Source: Nocardioides sp. zg-1230 (lineage in GTDB: Bacteria; Actinomycetota; Actinomycetes; Propionibacteriales; Nocardioidaceae). Taken from it: a DNA stretch of 64,000 nt. The DNA lies in assembly GCF_013155335.1 (NCBI RefSeq), contig NZ_JABJQZ010000004.1, positions 496,001 through 560,000 of the forward strand, written 5' to 3'. Shown piece after piece: positions 51,921 to 62,068 of this stretch. Position 1 is the stretch's first letter, and each line of letters starts with the position of its first letter. Both the position numbers and the translations under genes were made by a program. The notes beneath the pieces were generated by a model. That model was not told the DNA's origin. It saw only the letters and a program-made list of their open reading frames with translations, and ran no database searches.

Positions 51921-53537
51921 TCATGCCTGCACCGGCAGGCTCGAGCGATCACCGGTGAGCCGCTTGAGCACGAGCTCGGCGCTGATCAGGCACATGGGCA
52001 GTCCCACACCCGGGACGGTGGTGGCCCCGGCGTAGAGCAGTCCGTCGACCTTCGCCGAGGTGTTGCCGGGACGGAAGAAGGCGCTCTGGCGCAGGGTGTG
52101 CTCGAGGCCCAGGGCCCCGCCGCGCCACGCGTGGTAGCGCGCGGCGAAGTCCTGCGGGCCGACGGTGTGGCGCACCCGGATCCGCTCGCGCAGGTCGGGG
52201 ATGCCGGCCCAGGCGGCGACCTGGTCGATCGCGGCGTCGGCCGCGCGCTCGACCTGCTCGGCGCCGTGACCGTCGTCGCCGCCTGCGCCGATGGTGACGT
52301 CGGCCGGCACCGGGACGAGGACGAAGAGGTTCTCGTGGCCCGGCGGCGCCACCGACGGGTCGGTCTCCGAGGGCTTGCAGACGTAGACCGAGGCCGGGTC
52401 GGGGATCCGGGCGTCGCCGAAGATCGAGCCGAAGTTGGCCTTCCAGTCGGAGGTGAAGAACAGCGAGTGGTGCGGGAGCTGGGGCAGCGAGCCTTCGACG
52501 CCGAGCATCGCGAGGACGACGCCGGTGCCGGGGGAGCGGTCCTCCCACACGGGCTCGGGGTGGGTCTGCAGCTCCCGCGGCAACAGCGCGGTCTCGAGGT
52601 GGTGGAGGTCGCCCGCGCCGACGACGACGTCGGCGTCCATCGTGCGCGGCCCGCCGGGGGTGTCGTGCTCGACGCCGGTCACCACCGCGCGGCCGTCACG
52701 CTGCGAGGTCAGGATGCGGCGCACCTCGGAGCCGGTGTGCAAGCGGGCACCGTGGCGACGCGCCACGTCGGCGATCGCCGCGATCAACGTGGTGAACCCG
52801 CCCTGGGGGTAGAGCACCCGGTCGCCGAGGTCGAGGTGGCTCATCAGGTGGTACATGCTCGGAGCGCGGTCGGGCGAGGAGGCCAGGAAGACCGCGGGGT
52901 AGCCGAGGATCTGACGGATCCGCGGGTCGGTGAAGCGTGCGGCGACGTGGGACTCCAGCGAGCGTGTCAGCAACCGGCCCAGGGTGGGGGTGCGACGCAC
53001 GACGTCCGGGTGCAGGAAGGCCGAGGCCGAGTCGAAGTTGGTGTAGAGGAAGCGCTGGAGCGCGACGTCGTAGGTCTCGGCCGCGCTGGCCAGGTAGGCG
53101 TCGAAGCGCTCGCCGGCCCCCGGTTCGAGGGACTCGAACAGGGCGCGGTTGTGCGCCACGTCGGGTCGTACGTCGACGGGGTCGGGGTGGCCCTCGAAGA
53201 ACACCCGGTAGCTCGGGTCGAGCTCCACCAAGTCGAGCTCGGCCTCCGCGGAGGTGCCGAGGAGCTCGAAGAAGTGCTCGAACACCTCGGGCATGAGGTA
53301 CCACGAGGCGCCGGTGTCGAACCGGAAGCCGTCGCGCTCGACGCTGCCGACACGGCCGCCGAGGTCGTCGTTCTTCTCCAGCAGGTCGACCGAGTGGCCA
53401 CGCGAGGCGAGGAGCGCCGCGGTGGCGAGACCGGCGATGCCGCCACCGACGACGACCACGCGCTGCGGTCCACCGTCGACCGTCCGGCGGGGCATCGGCG
53501 TGAAGCGGCTGAGGCGTTCGGGCAGGCGGAGCGTCAC
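51921..53537 (-). CDS. crtI: Phytoene desaturase
   Basis: 538 aa, GTG start overlapping crtB by 4 bp. FAD-binding VVVVGGGIAGLATAALLASRG followed by LEKNDDLGGRVG, and the C-terminal bacterial CrtI signature GATTVPGVGLPMCLISAELV. Converts phytoene to lycopene (number of desaturations not readable from sequence). RDGFRFDTGASWYLMPEVFE is also typical. Confidence 0.93.
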   Translation of the reverse strand: MTLRLPERLSRFTPMPRRTVDGGPQRVVVVGGGIAGLATAALLASRGHSVDLLEKNDDLGGRVGSVERDGFRFDTGASWYLMPEVFEHFFELLGTSAEAELDLVELDPSYRVFFEGHPDPVDVRPDVAHNRALFESLEPGAGERFDAYLASAAETYDVALQRFLYTNFDSASAFLHPDVVRRTPTLGRLLTRSLESHVAARFTDPRIRQILGYPAVFLASSPDRAPSMYHLMSHLDLGDRVLYPQGGFTTLIAAIADVARRHGARLHTGSEVRRILTSQRDGRAVVTGVEHDTPGGPRTMDADVVVGAGDLHHLETALLPRELQTHPEPVWEDRSPGTGVVLAMLGVEGSLPQLPHHSLFFTSDWKANFGSIFGDARIPDPASVYVCKPSETDPSVAPPGHENLFVLVPVPADVTIGAGGDDGHGAEQVERAADAAIDQVAAWAGIPDLRERIRVRHTVGPQDFAARYHAWRGGALGLEHTLRQSAFFRPGNTSAKVDGLLYAGATTVPGVGLPMCLISAELVLKRLTGDRSSLPVQA

Positions 53538-54418
53538 GAGCGTCCTCCACGCAACGAGCCGGCCGCGAGGCGGAGCTTGACCGGGGTCGGGACCCGGATG
53601 CGGGTGCGCCGGATCTCCTCGGGCGACGCGGCGCGCAGGCGCTGGGCCAGCTCGGCGAAGGTCGCGTGGGCCGCGCGGACCGCCCGGCGGCTGCTCGGGG
53701 GCAGGTCGGGCACCACGGCCGCGGCTGCGCGCAGGTCCTCGTCGACGTCGTCGAGGATGCGGTCACGGTCGGCCTCGCAGAACGACTCGACGTCGAGGCC
53801 GGGGAAGTAGTCGCGGCGCAGGAGGTCGTGGTCGTCGGACAGGTCGCGCACGAAGTTGAGCTTCTGGAAGGCCGCTCCCAGGCTGCGTGCGCCCGGGGCG
53901 AGCCGCTCGTACTGCTGGTCGCGGTCGGGCCGTGCGTCGGGCGCCGCCAGGAAGGCGCGCAGGCACATCAGCCCGACGACCTCCGCCGAGCCGTAGACGT
54001 AGCGGTCGAAGGTGTCCTGCGTGTGCGACCGGGTGTCGAGGTCGGTGCGCATGGAGGTGAAGAACGGGGTGACGACGTCGGGCTCGATGCCCACGGCGAT
54101 GGCCGTGCGCGCGAAGGCGTGCACCACGAGGTTGCCGCTGTAGCCGGTCCGCATCGCGTGGGCAACGTCGCCCTCGAGCCAGTCGAGCATGGTGGCCCGG
54201 GCGGACCGGTCCAGCGTGGGGTCGGGGTTGTCCACGATCTCGTCGGCCACGCGCACGAGCGCGTAGATGTTGCGGACCTGGGTGCGCACCGGCTCGCCGA
54301 GCAGGCGCGAGGCCAGGCCGAACGAGCTGGAGTACTCGCGGATGACGATGGCCGAGCTCGCCTCGGACACCGAGTCGTAGAGACTGCGAGGGGCGCCGCG
54401 GCCCACGAAGAGCGTCAT
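53534..54418 (-). CDS. crtB: Phytoene synthase
   Basis: 294 aa. Squalene/phytoene synthase fold with two Asp-rich motifs, VADEIVDNPD and NFVRDLSDDHDLLRRDYFP, and YVYGSAEVVGLMCLRAF. Condenses two GGPP to phytoene. ATG 54418 overlaps the crtE stop. Confidence 0.93.
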   Translation of the reverse strand: MTLFVGRGAPRSLYDSVSEASSAIVIREYSSSFGLASRLLGEPVRTQVRNIYALVRVADEIVDNPDPTLDRSARATMLDWLEGDVAHAMRTGYSGNLVVHAFARTAIAVGIEPDVVTPFFTSMRTDLDTRSHTQDTFDRYVYGSAEVVGLMCLRAFLAAPDARPDRDQQYERLAPGARSLGAAFQKLNFVRDLSDDHDLLRRDYFPGLDVESFCEADRDRILDDVDEDLRAAAAVVPDLPPSSRRAVRAAHATFAELAQRLRAASPEEIRRTRIRVPTPVKLRLAAGSLRGGRS

Positions 54419-55458
54419 GCCGCGACCTCGCTGCCGTCGGCCAGGACCGCCGGGCGGACGGCCACGCCGTCCAGCAGGTCGACCGGGATGCCGAGGCCGT
54501 CGAGCACCGTGCGCGCCTGGCTGAAGTGACGCTCGGCGAGGTCCTCGACGAACCGCCGCGAGCCCGAGGCCACGAGCAGTGCCCGTGCCTCGTCGAGCTC
54601 CTCGTCGCTCAGCTCGCGGCCGAGGTAGCCCTGCAGCTGCAGCCACGCCGACGTCGTGCGGGCGTGCACCAGGAGCGGCGTCTGCTTGCGGGTGCGCAGG
54701 TCGCAGGTCGCGCTCTTGCCCGAGCGCGCGGGATCGCCGAAGACGCCGATCAGGTCGTCGGCGAGCTGGAACGCGATGCCCATCGCGCGCCCCACGTCGC
54801 CGAGGCGCGCGGTCGTCGCCGCGTCGGCGCCGGCCAGCACCGCACCGGCTTGCAGGGGGAGGGCGAAGGAGTACGCGCTGGTCTTCTGCGCCTCCATCTC
54901 CAGGCTCTGGGCGAGGGTGGCAGGGGCCAGGTCGAGCGAGTGGCGGACGTCGGCCAGCTCTCCGGAGGCCGTCCGGTGCAGAGCGGTGTCGAAGAGGTCG
55001 AGCAGCCGCTCGACGACCGGGGCCGGGGCGCCGCTCAGCGCCACGGCACGGACTGCGGCCGCGAGCGCGAGGTCGCCGGCCAGGATCGCGGCGGTGAGGC
55101 CGTAGCCGGCGGCGACCTCGGGGTCGGCTCCGTCGACACCGGCCAGGGCGCGGAAGGTGCCGCTGACGTTGGGGCGCCCGCGCCGCACGTGGTCGTCGTC
55201 GATGACGTCGTCGTGGATGACGAAGGCGGTGTGCAGCAGCTCGACCGCGGCCCCCACCTCCGCGGCGGCGCGGGGTGCCTCGCCGCCGAGCGCGTCGTGG
55301 ATGGCCACCACGAGGGCCGGTCGGAACCGCTTGCCTCCCTCGGTGGCTGCGCACAGCGCCTCCCACAGGAGGGCATGGTGGGCGTCGATCGCGCCCGCGC
55401 GACGGCGGCCGCCCTCGAGGATCCGTGCCAGTGCCGCGTCCGTGTCGGTGCCGATCAT
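54415..55458 (-). CDS. crtE: Geranylgeranyl diphosphate synthase
   Basis: 347 aa from ATG 55458 (GGGAGGC upstream) rather than 55515. EGGKRFRPALVV, first Asp-rich motif HDDVIDDDHVRRG and second FQLADDLIGVFGD. Makes GGPP for crtB and possibly for the UbiA enzyme. First gene of the run. Confidence 0.92.
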   Translation of the reverse strand: MIGTDTDAALARILEGGRRRAGAIDAHHALLWEALCAATEGGKRFRPALVVAIHDALGGEAPRAAAEVGAAVELLHTAFVIHDDVIDDDHVRRGRPNVSGTFRALAGVDGADPEVAAGYGLTAAILAGDLALAAAVRAVALSGAPAPVVERLLDLFDTALHRTASGELADVRHSLDLAPATLAQSLEMEAQKTSAYSFALPLQAGAVLAGADAATTARLGDVGRAMGIAFQLADDLIGVFGDPARSGKSATCDLRTRKQTPLLVHARTTSAWLQLQGYLGRELSDEELDEARALLVASGSRRFVEDLAERHFSQARTVLDGLGIPVDLLDGVAVRPAVLADGSEVAA

Positions 55459-55530
55459 CTGTGCCTCCCGCAGTTCGACCGTTCCTTGGTTGCCAAACCT
55501 ATGCAACACTTCCAACTAAATCTAGGCACG
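55459..55530. promoter_or_regulatory. AT-rich divergent promoter region between crtE and merR
   Basis: Much more AT-rich than its surroundings. Contains the 12-bp inverted repeat GGTTGCCAAACC (55488-55499), repeated GATGCAA/TATGCAA words (TATGCAA at about 55500, GATGCAA at 55530) and TAAATCT near 55517. Likely holds both promoters and the MerR operator. Confidence 0.6.
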
Positions 55531-56406
55531 ATGCAAAGGGGTGGACAAGGTTTGGACGCATCTTCTCGCGCCACCCTCACGATTGGCGACCTGGCCCATA
55601 GGACCGGAGTACCCATTTCGACGCTCCGTAGCTGGGAGAAGCGCTACGGGTTCCCCGAGCCCCGCCGTCAGCCCGGCGGGCACCGGCGCTACATCGACGC
55701 CGACGTCGACGCCGTCCTCGACGTCCTGGCGCGCCGCCGCGGCGGCCTGTCGCTCGCCGCCGCCGTGCAGCGCGCCGAGACCCCGCAGGTCCGGACGGGG
55801 TCGGTGTTCGCCGAGCTCCGGCGGCTGCACCCGCTGCTCCGGCCGCAGGTGCTGTCGCGGCGCACGCTCGTCTCGATGAGCCACGCGATCGAGGACGAGT
55901 GCGCCGCGCGCGCTGCCGACCCGGTGCTCGTCGGCGGGTTCCAGCGCGAGCGGTTCCTCCGCGCCTCCTACGAGCGCTGGCGTGAGCTCGCCAGGACGGC
56001 TCAGGTCGCCGTCGTGTTCGCCGACTTCGACGGCCACGCCGCCGCCGCACCCCGCCGCGGCGTCCCGGTCGAGGTCCCGATCCCGCCGGACTCGCCGCTC
56101 AACCGCGAGTGGCTCGTCGTGTGCGACGCCGTCGACCTGCCGGCCTGCCTGGTCGCGGTCGAGCGGCCGGGTGGACGCACCGAGCCGCCCCTCGAGCGGA
56201 CCTTCGAGGCCGTCTGGTCGGTCGACCCGCAGGTGGTGCGCGACGCCAGCCGCATCGCGACCGCTCTCGCCGACGACCTGCGTCCGGGCTGGCGCGACGC
56301 CGTCGACCTCCCGCCCCAGCCGGATCCGCCCGGGGCGTCCGAGGACCTCTACCGCGCGTCGTTGCTCTTCGACCGGATGGTGGCCTACATCGACGCGGCC
56401 CGCTGA
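55531..56406 (+). CDS. MerR-type regulator with C-terminal DICT-like sensory domain
   Basis: 291 aa from ATG 55531; ATG 55501 is possible. N-terminal MerR HTH: TIGDLAHRTGVPISTLRSWEKRYGFPEPRR with wing GGHRRY. From ~95, LSRRTLVSMSHAIEDECAARA and RERFLRASYERWRELARTAQVAVVFADF match the DICT domain, linked with light or stress sensing. No B12-binding motif, so it is not a CarH/LitR photoreceptor of the standard kind. Divergent from crtE, so probably its regulator. Confidence 0.85.
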   Translation: MQRGGQGLDASSRATLTIGDLAHRTGVPISTLRSWEKRYGFPEPRRQPGGHRRYIDADVDAVLDVLARRRGGLSLAAAVQRAETPQVRTGSVFAELRRLHPLLRPQVLSRRTLVSMSHAIEDECAARAADPVLVGGFQRERFLRASYERWRELARTAQVAVVFADFDGHAAAAPRRGVPVEVPIPPDSPLNREWLVVCDAVDLPACLVAVERPGGRTEPPLERTFEAVWSVDPQVVRDASRIATALADDLRPGWRDAVDLPPQPDPPGASEDLYRASLLFDRMVAYIDAAR

Positions 56407-56427
56407 GGCCGTCCGGTGAGGTCCACC

Positions 56428-56433
56428 TAACCT
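56428..56433 (+). promoter_or_regulatory. -10-like TAACCT of a leaderless gene
   Basis: TAACCT ends 6 nt before the GTG at 56440, in the gap after the merR gene. Predicts a leaderless mRNA for the ABC exporter. No clear -35. Confidence 0.45.
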
Positions 56434-56439
56434 GTGCGG

Positions 56440-58248
56440 GTGCCCGAGCCCGCCACCCCCGACGCCGTCCAGCCGCTGCGAGCCCTCTGGCGCCGCTACG
56501 GGGCCTACCGGCCCCGGTTCGTGGGCGCCGTCGTCGCCTCGACGGTCAACAAGGTCGCCGACGTCGTCCCTGAGCTGCTGATCGGCGCGGCCGTCGACGT
56601 GGTGGTGCGCGGCGACGCGTCGTTCGTCGGCGAGGTCCTCGGCGTCGAGTCGCGCTACGCGCAACTCGGCTGGCTGGCGGTGATCAACGCCGTCGTGTGG
56701 ATCGTGGAGTCGGTGAGCCAGTACGTCGCCAGCGTCCTGTGGCGCGGCCTGGCGCAGGGCGTCGAGCACGACCTGCGCGTCGAGGCGTACGACCACGTCC
56801 AGCACCTCGACCTCGGGTGGCACGAGAGCCGGCCGGCGGGCTCGACGCTCGCCACCCTCAACGACGACGTCAACCAGCTCGAGCGGTTCCTCGACGTCGG
56901 CGCGCCGGCGATCCTGCAGACAGCGCTCAACGTGCTGCTCGTCGGCGCCGTGTTCGCAGCAGCGTCGGGCCAGCTGCTCGTGCTGGCCTTCCTGCCCATC
57001 CCGCTGATCGTGATCGGCTCGCTGGTCTTCCAGCGCCGCCTCGAGCCGCTCTACGACCGGGTCCGGGTCGCCGTCGCCGACCTCTCCAGCACCCTCTCGT
57101 CCAACATCTCGGGCATCGCCACCATCAAGGCGTTCACCGCCGAGGACCGCGAGCGCGACCGCGTGGCTGCGGTCTCGCAGGCCTACCGCGAGGCCAACAC
57201 CGACGCGATCCGCTCGTCGGCCGCCTTCGTGCCGCTGGTGCGGATGGCGATCCTGGCGGGCTTCACCTGCACGTTGCTGCTCGGCGGCTGGGCGACCCTG
57301 CGCGGCGACCTCGAGGTCGGTCTCTACTCCGTGCTCGTCTTCATGACCCAGCGCCTGCTCTGGCCGCTCACCGAGGTCGCCGAGGTCCTCGACCTCTACC
57401 AGCGCGGTCGCGCGTCGGCTGCCCGCATCCTCGGCCTGCTGCAGGTGCCGGTCACCGTGCCGGCCGGCGTCACGGCGCTCGAGCGCCCCGTCGCCGGTCG
57501 TGTCGAGCTGCTCGGCGTGCGGGCCGGCTACGCCGACGGACCCGACGTGCTGCACGGCATCGACCTGGTGGTCCCGGCGGGGGAGACCCACGCGATCGTC
57601 GGCTCCACCGGCTCCGGGAAGTCGTCGCTGCTGCGGCTGGTGCTGCGCTTCGACGACCCGCGTGCGGGGCGCGTGCTCCTCGACGGCCAGGACGTGCGCG
57701 GGCTCGACTGGGACTCGCTGCGCGGCTCCCTCGGCTACGTCGCCCAGGACGTCTTCATGTTCGCCGGGTCCATCGCCGACAACATCGCCTACGGCCGGCC
57801 TGACGCCACCCGCGAGCAGGTGCGCGACGCCGCCGAGTCGGCCGCCGCCCTCGACTTCATCGACGCGATGCCCGCCGGCCTGGACACCTGGGTGGGGGAG
57901 CGGGGCGTGACCCTCTCGGGAGGCCAGCGACAGCGGCTCGCCCTCGCCCGGGCGCTCCTGCGGGACCCCGCGGTGCTGGTGCTGGACGAGGCGACCAGCG
58001 CCGTCGACAACGAGACCGAGGCGGCGATCCAGCGCTCGCTGCGGCGCGCCACCGCTCGTCGTACGGCGATCGTGGTCGCCCACCGGCTCTCCACCGTCCG
58101 CCACGCCCACCGCATCTGGGTCCTCGACGCGGGCCGGGTCGTGGAGGCCGGGACGCACGACGAGCTGATCGACCGCGGCGGGTCCTACGCCGCCCTGTGG
58201 CAGGTCCAGACGGGCCAGCTGGCAGAGCAGGACCCGGTCGCCGGGTGA
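56440..58248 (+). CDS. ABC exporter, homodimer type
   Basis: 602 aa from GTG 56440 (GTG 56434 is the alternative). ABC_membrane domain (~20-310), then an ATPase domain with Walker [10 protein letters not shown], signature LSGGQRQ, Walker [12 protein letters not shown] and switch motif VVAHRLST, all canonical, so both ATP sites of a homodimer would be active. Lipid or drug exporter; closeness to the pigment genes may be chance. Confidence 0.9.
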   Translation: MPEPATPDAVQPLRALWRRYGAYRPRFVGAVVASTVNKVADVVPELLIGAAVDVVVRGDASFVGEVLGVESRYAQLGWLAVINAVVWIVESVSQYVASVLWRGLAQGVEHDLRVEAYDHVQHLDLGWHESRPAGSTLATLNDDVNQLERFLDVGAPAILQTALNVLLVGAVFAAASGQLLVLAFLPIPLIVIGSLVFQRRLEPLYDRVRVAVADLSSTLSSNISGIATIKAFTAEDRERDRVAAVSQAYREANTDAIRSSAAFVPLVRMAILAGFTCTLLLGGWATLRGDLEVGLYSVLVFMTQRLLWPLTEVAEVLDLYQRGRASAARILGLLQVPVTVPAGVTALERPVAGRVELLGVRAGYADGPDVLHGIDLVVPAGETHAIVGSTGSGKSSLLRLVLRFDDPRAGRVLLDGQDVRGLDWDSLRGSLGYVAQDVFMFAGSIADNIAYGRPDATREQVRDAAESAAALDFIDAMPAGLDTWVGERGVTLSGGQRQRLALARALLRDPAVLVLDEATSAVDNETEAAIQRSLRRATARRTAIVVAHRLSTVRHAHRIWVLDAGRVVEAGTHDELIDRGGSYAALWQVQTGQLAEQDPVAG

Positions 58249-58258
58249 GGCGACCGGG
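58233..58258 (+). terminator. Perfect hairpin over the ABC exporter stop codon
   Basis: 10-bp arms CCCGGTCGCC and GGCGACCGGG around loop GGGTGA, which includes the TGA stop. Sits between convergent genes; no T-run. Confidence 0.65.
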
Positions 58259-58282
58259 CCCTGTCCGGATCGAGCGGAGCCT

Positions 58283-58873
58283 TCAGACCGCGACGGGCTC
58301 CAGCTGCGGCGCGGCCTCCGCGCGGGCGGTGCGACGCGAGTGCCTGATCCCGAGCTGGGCGAGGGCCAGGAGGACGAACGCCCCCAGGAAGGCGGCGATC
58401 GCGCCGTAGCCGGCGATGGTGCCCATCGTGGCGAAGGCGGAGCCGTAGAGGAGCAGCCCGCGCAGCGTGTTGCCCATGAAGAGCGTCTGGCGCAGCCCGG
58501 CCAGTGCCTGGCCCTCCTCGCTCGCCTTGGCCTCGTCGTCGAGGGCCAGGAACTCGCTGCTGACCTCCTGGTAGGTGCGACCGTCGCTCGCGGCGTTCAT
58601 GTGGGCGAGGATGTAGTGGTCGGCGTAGGCCTTGGCCTCCGGGCCGGTGTCGAGCGCGCTGCCGGCGTACTCCTCGAGCGCGGCGGCGTCCTCGTCGGAC
58701 AGGTCGGCGAGCGCGTCACCCTCGGGCATCGTGATGCCCTGCATGGTCAGCTGGTCGTGGACCTGGTCGCCGATGAACGCGTTGGCCCACGTCAGCAGAC
58801 CGCCGGCGATGAGCAGGACCGCTGCGATGGCCACTCCCGTCCAGGAGACCAGCTTGTCGAGAAACGCGCGCAT
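58283..58873 (-). CDS. Membrane protein with extracytoplasmic acidic loop (LigA-like annotation family)
   Basis: 196 aa: N-terminal helix (~12-32), a ~100-residue acidic loop (EGDALADLSDEDAAALEEYAGS, DHYILAHMNAASDGRTYQEVS) and C-terminal helices near 145-180. Same layout as 9328-9744, including the G-x-TY-x-E phrase. Function unknown; the dioxygenase name sometimes attached to such proteins is unsupported. ATG 58873. Confidence 0.65.
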   Translation of the reverse strand: MRAFLDKLVSWTGVAIAAVLLIAGGLLTWANAFIGDQVHDQLTMQGITMPEGDALADLSDEDAAALEEYAGSALDTGPEAKAYADHYILAHMNAASDGRTYQEVSSEFLALDDEAKASEEGQALAGLRQTLFMGNTLRGLLLYGSAFATMGTIAGYGAIAAFLGAFVLLALAQLGIRHSRRTARAEAAPQLEPVAV

Positions 58874-59038
58874 GATGTGCCTTCCGTCTGGGCGGGTCTC
58901 GGGTCGTCCCCGCCTCGTCCCCGACGTTAGGGATCGGAGCAGCCGGCGGGACGGGGCCAACGCACTCAACTCCGGAGGACCAAGGTCCCGAGCTGCGCGA
59001 CGACATCTGATCAGGGCTCCACAGGGGTACCGGCGGGC

Positions 59039-60019
59039 ATGCCGACCCACGATCATCCGCCGCGCGTCGTCCTCGTCACCGGTGCCTCCAGCGGCATCGG
59101 TGAGGCCGCCGCCCACCGCGTCGCGCGCCGCGGCGACCACCTCGTCCTCCTCGCCCGCGGCCGCGACGCCCTCGAACGGGTGGCGCGCGACTGCGACACG
59201 CTCGGTGCTGCCTCGACGACCGTGCTGCCCGCCGACATCAGCAAGGACGACGCGGTCGAGGCCGCCGTCGCCGCCGTCGTCGCGCAGCACGGCTGGATCG
59301 ACACCGTCGTCGGCAGCGCGGGCGTGGTGGCCTACGGGCGCGTCGAGGACGTCCCGGCCGAGGTGTTCGACCAGGTCGTGGCCACCAACCTGCTCGGGTC
59401 GGTGAACCTCGCTCGTCACGTGCTCCCCGTGATGCGCGCGCGGGGCGCCGGCAACCTCGTGCTCGTCGGCTCGGTCATCGGGCACATCGCCGTCCCCGAC
59501 ATGGCGGCGTACGTCATCAGCAAGTGGGGCGTCCGTGCGCTCGTGCGTCAGCTCCAGGTCGACAACCGCGACTGCCCGGGCGTCCGGATCGAGTACGTCG
59601 CCCCCGGCGGCGTCGACACACCCATCTACCGGCAGGCAGCGACGTACGGCGACGCGGCCGGGCGCCCGCCCTTCCCGGTCACCAGCCCCGAGCGCATCGC
59701 CGGCCGCGCGCTCGACGTGGCCGACGGGCGGCGCAGCGGGGGCCAGGTCGGCCTCGCCAACGAGGTGATCCGGTTCGGCTTCACCGCCCTGCCGTGGGCG
59801 TACGACCGCCTCGTCGGTCCGCTGTTCTCCGTCGCCGCGCAGGACCAGACGGTGGAGGCGAGCCCCGGCCCCGGCAACGTGCTGCGTTCGCGCGAGGAGC
59901 ACAACGCCCTGCGCGGCGGGCACGGCAACGCCCTGCTCGCCATCGGCGCCAACGTCGTCGAGCTCGCCCGGCGGCGGGTGCGGGAAACCGGGGTGAGTCG
60001 CTCGTCGTCCGGCCGATAG
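59039..60019 (+). CDS. Short-chain dehydrogenase/reductase
   Basis: 326 aa. NADP-binding VLVTGASSGIGEAAAHRVARRG, NAG-type SAGVVAYG, catalytic Ser in LVGSVIGHIAVP and YxxxK as YVISKWG. C-terminal extension beyond ~250 of the classical fold. Substrate unknown. Weak ribosome site; a GGGTAC at 59025 resembles a stress-sigma -10 but lacks a matching -35. Confidence 0.87.
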   Translation: MPTHDHPPRVVLVTGASSGIGEAAAHRVARRGDHLVLLARGRDALERVARDCDTLGAASTTVLPADISKDDAVEAAVAAVVAQHGWIDTVVGSAGVVAYGRVEDVPAEVFDQVVATNLLGSVNLARHVLPVMRARGAGNLVLVGSVIGHIAVPDMAAYVISKWGVRALVRQLQVDNRDCPGVRIEYVAPGGVDTPIYRQAATYGDAAGRPPFPVTSPERIAGRALDVADGRRSGGQVGLANEVIRFGFTALPWAYDRLVGPLFSVAAQDQTVEASPGPGNVLRSREEHNALRGGHGNALLAIGANVVELARRRVRETGVSRSSSGR

Positions 60020-60070
60020 CATCGCGGGGGACATCCGTCCTGCACCTCACCCCTCCCTGAAGGAGCCCTC

Positions 60071-62062
60071 GTGTCCGACATCAAGGTCGTCCGCATCCAC
60101 GCCGATCAGCGTGCGGAGACCACGGTCACGACGGGCACCAAGGCCTGGGAGCTGTTCCGGGACGACGCCGACGTCGTCGCGGCGCGCGTTGCCGGCGGGC
60201 TGAAGGACCTGGCGTACGAGCTCGCCGACGGCGACGAGGTCGAGGGCGTGGCCATCGACAGCCCCGACGGACGCGACATCCTGCGGCACTCCACCGCCCA
60301 CGTGATGGCGCAGGCCGTGCAGCAGATCTGGCCCGAGGCCAAGCTCGGCATCGGTCCGCCGGTGGAGAACGGCTTCTACTACGACTTCGACGTCGAGACC
60401 CCGTTCGTGCCCGAGGACCTGGTCAAGATCGAGTCCGCGATGCGCAAGATCATCAAGGAGAACCAGCGCTTCGAGCGGCGGGTCACCACCGACGCGGACG
60501 CCCTGACCGAGCTCAAGGACGAGCCCTACAAGATCGAGCTGATCGGTCTCAAGGGCGGCGCCGGCGCCTCCGACACGGAGGGCGCGAGCGTCGAGGTCGG
60601 AGCCGGCGAGCTCACCATCTACGACAACATCGGCCGCAACGGCGAGGCCAAGTGGTCCGACCTGTGCCGCGGCCCGCACCTGCCGACCACCAAGCGCATC
60701 CCCGCGTTCAAGCTGATGCGCAGCGCGGCGGCGTACTGGCGCGGCGACGAGAAGAACAAGCAGCTCCAGCGCATCTACGGCACCGCCTGGGAGACCAAGG
60801 AGGCGCTCGAGGAGCACCTCCACCGCATCGAGGAGGCCGAGCGCCGCGACCACCGCAAGCTCGGCCGCGAGCTCGACCTCTACTCGTTCCCCGACGAGAT
60901 CGGGTCGGGCATGGCGGTCTTCCACCCCAAGGGTGGCGTCATCAAGAGGGAGATGGAGGACTACGTCCGCCGTCGGCACCTCGAGGAGGGCTTCGACTAC
61001 GTCGGCACCCCCCACATCAGCAAGGACGGGCTGTTCCACACCTCCGGCCACCTGCCCTACTACGCGGACACCATGTTCCCGCCGATGGAGATGGAGCACG
61101 CCGAGTACCGCCTCAAGGCGATGAACTGCCCGATGCACAACCTCATCTACCGCTCACGGCAGCGCTCCTACCGCGAGCTGCCGCTGCGATTCTTCGAGTT
61201 CGGGTCTGTCTACCGCTACGAGAAGTCCGGCGTGGTGCACGGCCTGACCCGGGTCCGCGCGATGACCCAGGACGACTCGCACTCCTACGTGACCGCCGAG
61301 CAGGCTCCGGCCGAGGTCGAGCACCTCCTGACGTTCGTCACCGGGCTGCTGCGCGACTTCGGTCTCGACGACTACTACCTCGAGCTCTCGACCCGCGACG
61401 ACTCCAAGCCCGACAAGTTCATCGGCTCCGACGAGCAGTGGGCGACCGCGACCGAGGTGCTCGAGACCGCCGCGCGGAAGTTCGGCGTGGACCTCGTGCC
61501 CGACCCGGGCGGCGCCGCGTTCTACGGCCCGAAGATCTCGGTCCAGGCCAAGGACGCGATCGGCCGCACCTGGCAGATGTCGACCATCCAGTACGACTTC
61601 AACCAGCCCGCGACCGACCGCTTCGACCTCGAGTACGTCGCCGCCGACGGCACGCGTCAGCAGCCGGTGATGATCCACTCCGCCAAGTTCGGCTCGATCG
61701 AGCGGTTCATCGGCGTCCTGGTCGAGCACTACGCCGGCGCGTTCCCGCCCTGGCTCGCGCCCGTCCAGGTCCAGGGCATCCCGATCGCCGAGCGCCACAA
61801 CGACTACCTCTTCGACATCGCGAAGCAGATGAAGGCGCAGGGGCTGCGGGTCGAGGTGGACGACTCCGACGACCGGATGCAGAAGAAGATCCGCAACGCG
61901 CAGCTGCAGAAGGTGCCCTTCATGCTGATCGCCGGCGACAACGACGTCGAGGCGGGGGCCGTGTCCTTCCGCTACCGCGACGGCCGCCAGGACAACGGCG
62001 TACCGCTGGCCGAGGCGATCGAGCGGGTGGCGGCGGCAGTCGCCTCGCGCGAGCAGGTCTGA
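60071..62062 (+). CDS. thrS: Threonyl-tRNA synthetase
   Basis: 663 aa, GTG start with GAAGGAG upstream. TGS domain (~1-65), editing domain with [10 protein letters not shown], catalytic core with class II motifs and Zn-site Cys/His residues (AMNCPMHN), and anticodon domain from ~560 ([16 protein letters not shown]). Charges tRNA-Thr. No T-box leader fits in the 51-bp gap upstream. Confidence 0.96.
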   Translation: MSDIKVVRIHADQRAETTVTTGTKAWELFRDDADVVAARVAGGLKDLAYELADGDEVEGVAIDSPDGRDILRHSTAHVMAQAVQQIWPEAKLGIGPPVENGFYYDFDVETPFVPEDLVKIESAMRKIIKENQRFERRVTTDADALTELKDEPYKIELIGLKGGAGASDTEGASVEVGAGELTIYDNIGRNGEAKWSDLCRGPHLPTTKRIPAFKLMRSAAAYWRGDEKNKQLQRIYGTAWETKEALEEHLHRIEEAERRDHRKLGRELDLYSFPDEIGSGMAVFHPKGGVIKREMEDYVRRRHLEEGFDYVGTPHISKDGLFHTSGHLPYYADTMFPPMEMEHAEYRLKAMNCPMHNLIYRSRQRSYRELPLRFFEFGSVYRYEKSGVVHGLTRVRAMTQDDSHSYVTAEQAPAEVEHLLTFVTGLLRDFGLDDYYLELSTRDDSKPDKFIGSDEQWATATEVLETAARKFGVDLVPDPGGAAFYGPKISVQAKDAIGRTWQMSTIQYDFNQPATDRFDLEYVAADGTRQQPVMIHSAKFGSIERFIGVLVEHYAGAFPPWLAPVQVQGIPIAERHNDYLFDIAKQMKAQGLRVEVDDSDDRMQKKIRNAQLQKVPFMLIAGDNDVEAGAVSFRYRDGRQDNGVPLAEAIERVAAAVASREQV

Positions 62063-62068
62063 CCTGAG

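Noticed and set aside
55522..58158. Minus-strand open frame of 878 codons opposite merR and the ABC exporter
   Set aside because: Shadow of well-supported genes; composition is repetitive His/Asp/Arg/Gly and no motif is visible.
58243..58248. GGGTGA as an operator arm near the ABC exporter end
   Set aside because: It is the loop of a terminator-like hairpin and contains the stop codon; there is no partner arm at 5-nt spacing.
59025..59030. GGGTAC as a SigF/SigB-type promoter for the SDR gene
   Set aside because: No GTTT-type -35 at the right distance; a single hexamer is not enough.
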